A DNA stretch of 8,810 nt from Anaerolineales bacterium (GTDB lineage: Bacteria > Chloroflexota > Anaerolineae > Anaerolineales > DRMV01), in assembly GCA_015491595.1 (NCBI GenBank), contig WFVP01000086.1:1-8810 (forward strand), in the 5' to 3' direction. The notes beneath the pieces are model-generated. The model saw nothing but the letters and a program-made list of their open reading frames with translations. It did not search any database and was not told the origin of the DNA. The position numbers and the translations under genes are program-made. This document shows, one piece after another, positions 1 through 7,100 of this stretch; the stretch's first letter is position 1; the number at the start of each line of letters is the position of its first letter.

Positions 1-18
1 CACCAGCTCACAAATGCG

Positions 19-48
19 TTGTCACGCCTTTCAGGCCCGTGGTATACT
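19..48 (+). promoter_or_regulatory. recA promoter (sigma-70 type, extended -10)
   Basis: TTGTCA at 19-24 matches the -35 consensus at 5 of 6 positions and TATACT at 43-48 matches the -10 consensus at 5 of 6, with an 18-bp spacer. TG at 40-41 one base before the -10 gives an extended -10. The expected start of transcription is near 55, leaving a leader of about 35 nt before recA. No GAAC-N4-GTTC type LexA site is visible in the 90 bases upstream of recA, so SOS control is not evident here, although an operator further upstream cannot be excluded. Confidence 0.7.
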
Positions 49-90
49 TCCTGGCGACGCTTATAGGGAAATCCAGCCAAGGAGCAGGGG

Positions 91-1101
91 ATGAGCGACG
101 CAGGACGCCAGCAGGCTTTACAACAGGCGATAAAGGAGATTGTCAAGCGGTACGGGGAAGGCGCGGTGATGCGGCTGGGGGAGGCCCGGCATTTGATGGT
201 GGAAGCGATTCCCACGGGCGCCCTGTCGCTGGACATCGCGATAGGCATTGGCGGCGTCCCGCGGGGGCGGATTACGGAAATCTTTGGCCCGGAAGCGTCG
301 GGCAAGACCACCCTGACCCTGCACATCGTCGCGGAAGCCCAGAAAATGGGCGGCGTTGCTGCGTTCATCGACATGGAGCACGCCCTGGACCCCAGTTATG
401 CAGAGCGCATTGGCGTCGACGTGGAGAACTTGCTCATCAGCCAGCCGGATACGGGGGAACAGGCCCTGGAAATTGCCGAGACCCTCATCCGCTCGGGCGC
501 GGTGGACGTGGTGGTCGTGGACTCGGTCGCCGCGCTGGTCCCCCGGGCGGAAATCGAGGGGGACATGGGCGACGCCGCAGTGGGAATGCAGGCTCGGTTG
601 ATGTCCCAGGCCTTGCGCAAACTGGCGGGCATCATCCAGCAAACCAAGACGGCCATGATTTTCACCAACCAGCTGCGGCACAAAATCGGCGTGATGTTCG
701 GCAGCCCGGAGACCACCCCGGGCGGTCTGGCCCTCAAGTTCTACGCGTCGGTGCGGCTGGACATCCGACGCATCCAAGCCATCAAGCTGGGCAACGAGGT
801 CATTGGCAACCGGGTACGGGTGAAGGTCGTGAAGAACAAAGTGGCACCGCCTTTCCGTACCGCGGAGTTCGACATTATCTACAACGAAGGCATCTCCCGG
901 GAAGGGGACTTGCTGGACCTGGGCGTGGAATTGGGCATCATCGACAAACGCGGTTCGTATTACGCCTACGGGGATTTGCGCCTGGGCCAGGGACGCGAGA
1001 ACGCGAAGCAGTTCTTGCGGGAACACCCCGACCTGGCCCACGAAATCGAGATGCAGATTCGGGCGCAGAAGCTGCCCGAGCTGTACGCCGCGGCCGAATA
1101 A
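91..1101 (+). CDS. recA: Recombinase RecA
   Basis: RecA is the cytoplasmic DNA-dependent ATPase that forms filaments on single-stranded DNA, performs strand exchange in homologous recombination, and acts as co-protease for LexA-type repressors. The 336-residue product is a normal full-length RecA. Visible are the Walker A motif GPEASGKTT (66-74), the catalytic glutamate in [10 protein letters not shown], the Walker B strand [12 protein letters not shown], loop L1 around [12 protein letters not shown], and loop L2 with [15 protein letters not shown] followed by [14 protein letters not shown]. The C-terminal domain ends in a short tail without the long acidic stretch of the E. coli protein. The start at 91 is supported by AAGGAG at 79-84, six bases upstream, and by a family-typical N-terminus. 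The gene is first in its unit behind the promoter at 19-48 and is followed by structured intergenic DNA and recX, its usual regulator. No broken motif is seen; the identification is near certain. Confidence 0.98.
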   Translation: MSDAGRQQALQQAIKEIVKRYGEGAVMRLGEARHLMVEAIPTGALSLDIAIGIGGVPRGRITEIFGPEASGKTTLTLHIVAEAQKMGGVAAFIDMEHALDPSYAERIGVDVENLLISQPDTGEQALEIAETLIRSGAVDVVVVDSVAALVPRAEIEGDMGDAAVGMQARLMSQALRKLAGIIQQTKTAMIFTNQLRHKIGVMFGSPETTPGGLALKFYASVRLDIRRIQAIKLGNEVIGNRVRVKVVKNKVAPPFRTAEFDIIYNEGISREGDLLDLGVELGIIDKRGSYYAYGDLRLGQGRENAKQFLREHPDLAHEIEMQIRAQKLPELYAAAE

Positions 1102-1118
1102 CCGGACCGCGCAGAACC

Positions 1119-1241
1119 CCACGCGCTTGGCGCGTGGCCACGGTTGGACACCGGACCCGCTTTCAGCGGGATAGAACCCCTCACAAGTCGTCAGGGCCTT
1201 CCCTTTGGGGAAGGGGGTACATGCGTACTGTCCGCCGTGGC
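1119..1241 (+). other. Structured recA-recX intergenic RNA region
   Basis: The 181 bases between recA and recX are dense in complementary segments. A perfect 8-bp stem with a TTG loop lies at 1119-1137. A 5-bp CCCGC/GCGGG hairpin lies at 1156-1170 and a 7-bp CCTTCCC/GGGAAGG hairpin at 1197-1214. The latter two would be enclosed by a long-range helix pairing CCACGG (1138-1143) with CCGTGG (1235-1240) and GGAC (1146-1149) with GTCC (1230-1233), giving a three-way junction. The octamer ACCGGACC occurs twice (1101-1108, 1150-1157). The arrangement immediately precedes a terminator-like hairpin. I could not match it to a known riboswitch or to 6S RNA, SRP RNA or tmRNA. It may be a recX leader/attenuator, recA mRNA 3' structure, or a small RNA. 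The base pairing is visible; the function is inferred. Confidence 0.45.
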
Positions 1242-1271
1242 TACCGCCAGCCCGGCGGTTTCTTGTTTTGA
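1221..1271 (+). CDS. Possible 16-residue leader peptide before recX
   Basis: A short reading frame, MRTVRRGYRQPGGFLF, starts at an ATG preceded three bases earlier by the purine-rich GGGGAAGGGGG (1207-1217), a plausible ribosome-binding site. It runs through the terminator-like hairpin at 1243-1269 and stops 11 bases before the recX start at 1283. Ribosomes on it would disturb both that hairpin and the upstream long-range helix, so it could link translation to recX expression. Its length is within what chance would give and it shows no conserved domain, so it may equally be non-coding. Confidence 0.2.
   Translation: MRTVRRGYRQPGGFLF
1243..1269 (+). terminator. Terminator/attenuator hairpin between recA and recX
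   Basis: ACCGCC (1243-1248) pairs with GGCGGT (1254-1259) around a five-base AGCCC loop and is followed by TTTCTTGTTTT (1259-1269), the layout of a Rho-independent terminator. The stem is short but nearly all GC. An alternative CCGCC at 1232-1236 could also pair with the GGCGG arm, so two exclusive folds are possible. In E. coli a hairpin between recA and recX ends most transcripts and read-through supplies recX; the same role is inferred here. There is no clear new promoter between this hairpin and recX. Confidence 0.6.
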
Positions 1272-1282
1272 GGCTGTTCACC

Positions 1283-1891
1283 ATGGGCGAGCGAAACCAA
1301 CGCACACCGCTGGGGGAACCCTCCCCCGAAGACGAAAGTCAACGCCAAGGGGCATCCACCTCGGAGGCCCTCCCTCAACTTTCCGACGAGGAACGCCGGC
1401 GCCTCCTTCAGGCGTGGAAGGCCGTCTACCGGCTCCTGCGCTACCGGCCCCGAACCGAAGCCGAGTTGCGACAGGCGCTGCGGCGGCGCGGATTCTCGGG
1501 GGACATCATTGAGGCGGTGCTGGCCGAAGCCCGGGAGATGCGCTGGGTGGATGACCGGGCCTTCGCGCACCTCTGGGTGGAGCAACGGAGCCGTTCCCGT
1601 CCACGCGCGGTCTGGGTGCTGGCCCGGGAACTGCGGGAGCGGGGCGTCCCGGAGGAATTCATCGACGACGCGCTGGCCCACGTGGACGAGGGCGCCCTGG
1701 CGCGCGCGGCCGCGGAGAAGGCCTGGCGTCGGTATCGGTCCCTGCCCTGGCCCGAAGCGCGCCGGCGCCTTGCCCAATACCTGGCCCGCAGGGGGTTCCC
1801 CTACGAGCTCATTCACGACGTGCTGGCGTCCTGGGAGGCCCATCCGGGCTCCCACCCGGACGACACCCTTGACGAGGAGAGAGAGCCATGA
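1283..1891 (+). CDS. recX: Regulatory protein RecX
   Basis: RecX binds the RecA filament in the cytoplasm and modulates, usually inhibits, its ATPase, strand exchange and co-protease activities. The 202-residue product has the small all-helical, three-repeat RecX fold: RPRTEAELRQAL-RRRGF (about 55-71), the hallmark WVDDRAFAHLWVEQR (88-102), then RPRAVWVLARELRERGV with EEFIDDAL, and a third repeat ending ARRGFPYELIHDVL. The first 35 or so residues and the last 18 are polar, low-complexity extensions. The ATG at 1283 was chosen because it has a TGAGG (1269-1273) at acceptable distance and leaves a family-like length. A TTG start at 1205 in the same frame would add 26 residues translated from the hairpin region and is unlikely. 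recX lies downstream of recA, as in many bacteria, and its TGA overlaps the rny ATG by four bases, implying translational coupling. Confidence 0.93.
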   Translation: MGERNQRTPLGEPSPEDESQRQGASTSEALPQLSDEERRRLLQAWKAVYRLLRYRPRTEAELRQALRRRGFSGDIIEAVLAEAREMRWVDDRAFAHLWVEQRSRSRPRAVWVLARELRERGVPEEFIDDALAHVDEGALARAAAEKAWRRYRSLPWPEARRRLAQYLARRGFPYELIHDVLASWEAHPGSHPDDTLDEEREP

Positions 1892-3498
1892 ACGTGGTAC
1901 TCATCATCGCGATTGCCCTTGGAACCCTGATGGTGGGATTGGGACTGGGCTATTTCCTCCGCACCTGGCAGGAGCGCCAGGAGGTAGGCGCGGCCCGTTC
2001 ACGCGCGGACATCCTTCTGGCGGAGGCCAAGCGAGAGGCGGAAGCCATCCTGCAGAAGGCCGAGGCCCGACGGCGGGATATGGAACTGCAAGCCCGGGAC
2101 GAAATCCTTCGGCTCCGCCGAGAAGTGGAACAGGAACTGCAGGCCCGACGGCGGGAGTTGCAACGGGAAGAAGAGCGCTGGCAGCGACGCTGGGATGAAA
2201 TCGAGCGCAAGCAGGAGCAGTTACAGCGCCGGGAGCAGAACCTCCAGCAGAGGGAACAGGCCCTGGCAGCCAAGGAGGCCGAGGTGGACTCCCTCCACCA
2301 GCAAGCCATGGCCCGCCTGGAAGAAGTGGCCCAGCTCACCCAAGAGGAAGCGCGGCAGCGGTTGCTGGCCCAGGTGGAACAGGAAGCCCGTCAGGACATG
2401 GCCCGCATCGTGCGCCAGATGGAAGCCGAAGCCCGGGCCGAAGGCGAGCGGCGGGCCCGGAAAATCCTGGCTTCGGTGATGCAACGCATCGCCTCCGAAA
2501 CCGTGGCCGAGCTCACCACCAGCGTGGTCCCGCTGCCCTCGGACGACATGAAGGGCCGCATCATCGGCCGCAGCGGCCGGAACATCCGGGCCTTTGAGCA
2601 GCTCACCGGCGTCGAGGTCATCGTGGACGATACCCCCGAGGCCGTGACCCTCTCCAGCTTCGACCCCGTGCGACGGGAGATTGCCCGCCGGGCCCTCACC
2701 AAGTTGGTCACCGACGGCCGCATCCACCCCACGCAGATTGAAAAGGTGGTGGAACAGGAAAAGGCCGAGGTGGAACGCATCATCCAGGAAGCTGGGGAAG
2801 AGGCGGTTTACGAGGTCGGCGTGGTGGGCCTGCACCCCGAAGTCATCAAAATGCTGGGGCGGCTCAAATTCCGTACGTCGTACGGCCAGAACCAGCTGCA
2901 CCACGCCATTGAAACGGCAAAACTGGCTGCCATGCTGGCCGCGGAGCTGGGCGCGGACGTCAACGTGGCCAAAACCGCCGGGCTGCTCCACGACATCGGC
3001 AAGGCCATGGACCACAACGCCGAGGGACCCCACGCTTTGGTGGGTGCCAAATTCCTGGAGCGGTACGGCGTGGACCCACGGGTCGTCCACGCGGTGGCCG
3101 CCCACCACCACGACATCGAGCAGGAAACCCTGGAAGACGTCATCGTGGAAGTAGCCGACGCCCTCTCGGGTGCCCGGCCCGGCGCGCGGCGGGAAAGCCT
3201 GGAAGAGTACATCAAACGGGTGCAGGCCCTGGAGGACATCGCCCGCTCCTTCGACGGCGTGGCCGAGTGTTACGCGCTGCAGGCCGGCCGGGAGATTCGG
3301 GTCATCGTCAAACCCGACGCGGTGGACGATTACGCCCTTGCCAAGCTGGCCCACGAAATCACCAAGGCCATCGAGACCAACCTCAAATTCACGGGCCAGA
3401 TTCAGGTCACCGTCATTCGGGAAAAGCGGGCCATCTCCCACGCCCGTCCCTCGGGGGGCGCCAACGCCCACAACGGTAACCGCCAACGGAAATCTTGA
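1888..3498 (+). CDS. rny: Ribonuclease Y (membrane-anchored endoribonuclease)
   Basis: RNase Y is the membrane-attached endoribonuclease that starts decay of many mRNAs in bacteria lacking RNase E. The 536-residue product has the full family layout: an N-terminal transmembrane helix (about 3-24, VVLIIAIALGTLMVGLGLGY), a long charged coiled coil rich in Arg, Glu and Gln (about 27-200), a KH RNA-binding domain with GRIIGRSGRNIR (223-234), and an HD phosphohydrolase domain with the metal-binding pair in GLLHDIGK (His368-Asp369) and a later HHHD. The C-terminal domain runs through IRVIVKPDAVDDYALAKLAHEI to the usual end at about residue 520, followed by a polar tail of 16 residues. The start at 1888 has GAGGAG (1874-1879) eight bases upstream and lies inside the recX stop codon (ATGA overlap). 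Co-expression with recX appears to be dictated by this overlap; no functional link between them is implied. Confidence 0.97.
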   Translation: MNVVLIIAIALGTLMVGLGLGYFLRTWQERQEVGAARSRADILLAEAKREAEAILQKAEARRRDMELQARDEILRLRREVEQELQARRRELQREEERWQRRWDEIERKQEQLQRREQNLQQREQALAAKEAEVDSLHQQAMARLEEVAQLTQEEARQRLLAQVEQEARQDMARIVRQMEAEARAEGERRARKILASVMQRIASETVAELTTSVVPLPSDDMKGRIIGRSGRNIRAFEQLTGVEVIVDDTPEAVTLSSFDPVRREIARRALTKLVTDGRIHPTQIEKVVEQEKAEVERIIQEAGEEAVYEVGVVGLHPEVIKMLGRLKFRTSYGQNQLHHAIETAKLAAMLAAELGADVNVAKTAGLLHDIGKAMDHNAEGPHALVGAKFLERYGVDPRVVHAVAAHHHDIEQETLEDVIVEVADALSGARPGARRESLEEYIKRVQALEDIARSFDGVAECYALQAGREIRVIVKPDAVDDYALAKLAHEITKAIETNLKFTGQIQVTVIREKRAISHARPSGGANAHNGNRQRKS

Positions 3499-3514
3499 AG
3501 CCCATTCTTCCCCA

Positions 3515-3554
3515 TCATGCGCACGGGAACCGGGCCCGGTTCCCGTGCGCATGA
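3515..3554. repeat. Perfect 40-bp palindrome downstream of rny
   Basis: The left arm TCATGCGCACGGGAACCGGG (3515-3534) is the exact reverse complement of the right arm (3535-3554), with no spacer. In RNA this gives a stem of about 18 bp with a minimal loop, seated 16 bases after the rny stop codon. It is a natural candidate for the rny transcript end or a 3' stabilising structure, but the bases after it (CGCAAACCTTAAATTT) are not a proper U-tract, so it is not a canonical Rho-independent terminator. It could also be a protein-binding or mobile palindromic element. The symmetry is directly visible; the role is inferred. Confidence 0.8.
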
Positions 3555-3583
3555 CGCAAACCTTAAATTTCCCGGAATCCCCC

Positions 3584-3612
3584 TTGTCACACCTTTCCGA
3601 CCGTGATACAAT
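3584..3612 (+). promoter_or_regulatory. nrdR-nrdJ promoter (sigma-70 type, extended -10)
   Basis: TTGTCA at 3584-3589 and TACAAT at 3607-3612, each 5 of 6 to consensus, are separated by 17 bp. TG at 3604-3605 gives an extended -10. The expected start is near 3619, leaving a leader of about 55 nt before nrdR. The segment from the -35 box onward (TTGTCACACCTTTC) matches the recA promoter (TTGTCACGCCTTTC) at 13 of 14 bases, well beyond the two core hexamers. It should drive nrdR and, across the 35-bp gap without a terminator, nrdJ. Confidence 0.75.
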
Positions 3613-3622
3613 CCCGGCCCCA

Positions 3623-3669
3623 TCCGGACATCTTCGGGTGGTAGACCGTTTTTCCCCAACATATGGGAG
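3623..3669 (+). promoter_or_regulatory. Candidate pair of degenerate NrdR boxes
   Basis: Two imperfect dyads share the core ACATnT: TCCGGACATCTTCGGG (3623-3638) and CCCCAACATATGGGAG (3654-3669). Each is self-complementary at 10 of 16 positions, and their centres are 31 bp apart. NrdR boxes are 16-bp dyads centred on an ATAT-like core and usually come in pairs about three helical turns apart, so spacing and location (between the promoter and nrdR) fit autoregulation of the operon. The match to the published consensus is weak, especially in the 3' halves. The first dyad can also form an RNA hairpin (CCATCCG/CGGGTGG, 3620-3641) followed by a T5 run at 3649-3653, an alternative explanation. Confidence 0.3.
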
Positions 3670-3674
3670 GGGGG

Positions 3675-4136
3675 ATGCGCTGCCCGTACTGTCAGGCCCT
3701 GAACAGCCGAGTGGTGGACACCTTCCGGGACAAGACCGGGCGTGTACGACGGCGCCGGGAGTGTCGGACGTGCGGGAAGCGCTTTAGCACCATCGAGCAG
3801 TGGATCCAACAGCTTCCCCTGGTCATCAAGGCCGATGGGACCCGCGAGCCCTTTGACCGGGACAAGATTCTACGGGGGTTACGGACCGCCTGCTGGAAGC
3901 GTCGGGTCTCGGCCACGGACCTGGAGCGCCTGGTGGACGAGGTGGAGGAGTACATTTTGTCCTTGGGACGCTCGGAAATTCCTTCTCGCATTATTGGGGA
4001 CCGGGTGATTGAGGGGTTGAAGCGCCTGGACCCTGTGGCCTACATTCGTTACGCCATCGTGTACCTGGGGTTGGAAGACCTCTCCGAAGTGCGGCGCGAG
4101 ATTGACCGCCTCCTGGAAACCGAATCCGGCCAATGA
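3675..4136 (+). CDS. nrdR: Transcriptional repressor NrdR
   Basis: NrdR is the cytoplasmic nucleotide-sensing repressor of ribonucleotide reductase genes: its ATP-cone senses ATP versus dATP and controls DNA binding at NrdR boxes. The 153-residue product has the family length. An N-terminal zinc ribbon carries MRCPYC (Cys3, Cys6) and ECRTCGKRF (Cys30, Cys33), with the basic RVRRRRE stretch used for DNA binding between the pairs. The ATP-cone follows from about residue 47 (PLVIKADGTREPFDRDKILRGL) to about 137, including IPSRIIGDRVIEGLKRLDPVAYIRYAIVYLG. The ATG at 3675 was preferred over the in-frame ATG at 3663 because it gives the canonical MRCPYC start and has GGGAGG upstream, which the earlier ATG would overlap. 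nrdR is followed after 35 bp by the reductase gene, the classic regulator-next-to-target arrangement, and candidate operator dyads lie in its leader. Confidence 0.97.
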   Translation: MRCPYCQALNSRVVDTFRDKTGRVRRRRECRTCGKRFSTIEQWIQQLPLVIKADGTREPFDRDKILRGLRTACWKRRVSATDLERLVDEVEEYILSLGRSEIPSRIIGDRVIEGLKRLDPVAYIRYAIVYLGLEDLSEVRREIDRLLETESGQ

Positions 4137-4171
4137 AATAGAACCGAAGTTGTACCCGAGGAGGTTTTACC

Positions 4172-7100
4172 ATGGCTCGTGCATCCACCTCCCGAAAGGG
4201 TCTTTTGCCCACTCCGCCGGTACCGGCAGATTTACCCAAAATCCAATTCCCAAATGAAAACGCCCGCTTGGTGTTTTACAAGCGTTATGTGCGCAAGGAT
4301 TTGGACGGCCAACCTATGGAAACCCCGGAAGAGACCTTCTGGCGGGTGGCCTACCACGTGGCCAAGGCCGAGAAGGAATTTGGCGCCAGTGAGGAAGAGG
4401 TCATCGAACGGGCCAAGGACTTCTACCGCCTGCTGGCCGAGACACTCTTCTACCCCAACTCGCCCACCTGGACGGGCGCAGGCACACCTTTGGGCCAGCT
4501 GGCCGCGTGCTTCGTGCTCCCTATTTCCGACGACATGGGCCGCAAGGATTCGGGCATTTTCATGACCCTGCGCAACGCGGCCCTGATTCAGCAGACGGGC
4601 GGGGGGAATGGGTTTTCCTTTTCCCGCCTGCGGCCCAAGGGCACGGTGGTGAAGTCCTCCGCGGGCAAGGCCACGGGCCCGGTGGGCTTCCTGCGGGTGT
4701 ACGACCACGCCTTTGGGGAGATTGCCCAGGGCGGATGCCTTTTGCCCGAAACCCTGGTGTTCACCGACCGGGGCCTGCTGCGCCTGGACGAAATCGTGGA
4801 CACGGCCCGACGGGGCTGGCAGGAGCACGACCTGCACGTTCCCACGGACCAGGGCCTGCGCCGCTCCCCCAGGGGCTACAACAACGGCGTGGCCCCGGTG
4901 CTGCGGGTGCACACCCGTGAGGGCCTGAGCCTGGCCGGTACGCCCGACCACAAGGTCAAGGTCATGACCCCACAGGGACCGCAATGGCGTCGGCTGGAAG
5001 ACCTCCGCCCCGGCGACTGGATTCTGGTCAAACTCGGTGAACACCGCGGGCGCCTGCAAGCCCTGCGCCATCCCACCCGGAAGCACGGCAACCAGGTGTG
5101 GCCCACCCTGCCCGCGGTGCTGGATGAGGAACTGGCCTTCTTCCTCGGCTACTTCATCGGCGATGGCTTCCTGGCCTCCCGCGAAGACGACCATCGCCTT
5201 GGGGTGACCGTGGCCGAGGATTCCTACTTGGTGGTAGAAATGCCTCGCTTGATGGAACGGCTGTTTGGGGTACGGGTTCACCGGATGCAAAAGCGGGGCG
5301 ACCGTTCCATCACTTTTCTCATCGACAACCGCGCGGTCAAGGAATTCTTCCGGCTCAACGGTTTCACCAAGGAAAGCAGTCGCACCGCACGGGTCCCCCG
5401 GCTCATCCGGCTTTCTCCGCCCAACGTGGTGGCCGCGTTCCTGCGGGGCTTGTTTGAAGCCGATGGGACCCTGACCCACGGCTATCCCACTCTCATCACC
5501 ACATCGCGGGAACTGGCCCGGGAGGTGGCGACCCTGCTCATCGGCCTGGGCGCGCCGGTGCACGTGCGCACCCTCGCAGCCGGGCTGGACGCCTGGGGCC
5601 AGAGCACCCGGTATGTGGTCCGCATCGTTTCCCACGTGGGGCTGGAGGCCTGGCGTCGGCGCATCGGGTGCGATTTGCGCTCCCGGTTCGTCCAGGCCTA
5701 TGCCTGGCAGGTGGACACGCGGCGGGAATCCAGTTACGTGCTTCCCCATGCCGAATACTGGCTGGCCCCGGTGCTGGAAACTTTGGCCGTCGGTCGTCGG
5801 TCGTCGGTCGTCGGTCGTGAGGTATCGAATGTTAACGAACGACGAACGACGGACGACGAACGACGAATTCGTCGTCGGCTGTTGCGTTACGTGCGCGGTG
5901 GTCGGCGGCTCACTCTTTCCGGATACCGGGAGCTCCGAAAGGCCTACCCCGAAGCCTTTGCCCACGCGCCCGACCCCGAAGGCCTCTGGTTCGTCCAGGT
6001 CACCGGTGTGGAACCCATCGGCGAGCATCTGACCCTGGACCTGGAAGTAGAGGACAACCATACGTACCTGGCTTATGGCATGGTGACCCACAATACCCGC
6101 CGCGGGGCCAACATGGCCGTGCTGCGGGTGGACCATCCCGACGTGGAAGAATTCATCACCTGCAAGACCGATGAGAACGCCATCACCAACTTCAACATCT
6201 CCGTGGGCATCACCGACGCCTTCATGCGCGCGGTGGAGAAGGACGAGGAATGGGAACTGGTCTTCCCTGACGTGACCGCGCCGGAATACGACGACTTCGA
6301 CGGCACCCTGGAGGACGCGCGGGAGCAGGGGATTCCCATCAAGGTCTATAAGAAGGTACGGGCCCGGGACCTTTTCGAGAAAATCGCCCGCCAGGCCCAC
6401 CACAACGGCGAGCCGGGCGTGCTCTTCCTCGACCGGGCCAACCGGGACAACCCGGTGCCCCATCAGTACCGGCTGGAGGCCACCAACCCCTGCTTTGTGG
6501 GGGAAACCCGCATTGCCACAGCCAGGGGGTTGATTCCCATCCGTGAACTCGCGGAGTCCGGGGAAACCTTCACCATTGTGACCGACAACCGCGCGCCCCT
6601 GGGCGGCATCGGCGAGGCGGGCAAGACCCTGGGTACCCGCTTGCGCTCCGGGGTGCGGGCCTTCAAGACCCGGGAACAGGTGCCCGTATTCCGCCTGCGC
6701 ACCCGCAAGGGCTATACGGTCACGGCCACCGCGGACCATCCTTTCCTGACCCCGGACCGGGGGTATGTGGAATTGCAGCACCTGCGGCCCGGCGACCGGG
6801 TGCTGCTCCAATCCGGCGAAGGGGCCTGGAGCCAGGACGACAATCTGCCCAACCAGGAGGCCCTGGAAGAGGTTCTGGCCGGGATGGCCCTGGCCGGCGA
6901 CCGCGCTTCGGGGCATGTGGTGCAACGGCGGGATTTCACCGCGCTTCGGGGCGGCCTGCCCCGCAAGTGGTCTCACGAACTGGGGTTGGTGTTGGGGTAC
7001 CTCGTTGGGGATGGCTGGCTGAGCGAGAGCAGCAACTCGCCCGTCGGGTTTGCCTTGCGCACGCGGGAAGAGGTCGAGCGCATCCATGGCCTGTTGCGCT

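Noticed and set aside
1..90. LexA/SOS box in front of recA
   Set aside because: No GAAC-N4-GTTC or CTG-N10-CAG type dyad was found in the bases available; only the promoter is supported.
39..1271. A 410-codon plus-strand frame overlapping recA
   Set aside because: It is an out-of-frame shadow of recA with Gly/Arg/Pro-rich sequence and no ribosome site; recA itself is unmistakable.
1205..1282. Upstream TTG start for recX
   Set aside because: It would translate the hairpin region into a non-conserved extension; the ATG at 1283 gives a normal RecX.
3499..3674. Cobalamin riboswitch controlling the B12-dependent reductase
   Set aside because: No B12-box or the conserved core of the cobalamin aptamer is seen in the leader of nrdR or in the nrdR-nrdJ gap.
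3663..3674. Upstream ATG start for nrdR
   Set aside because: The four extra codons are the ribosome-binding site itself, and the family begins MRCPYC-like at 3675.
5788..5878. CRISPR array or tRNA-like structure in the repeat
   Set aside because: The units are 7 bp in direct tandem without spacers, quite unlike CRISPR repeats; no tRNA cloverleaf is present.
5788..5880. Frameshift or stop in nrdJ caused by the repeat
   Set aside because: Codons were read through the whole segment; the frame stays open and resumes in the canonical C-terminal intein motif.
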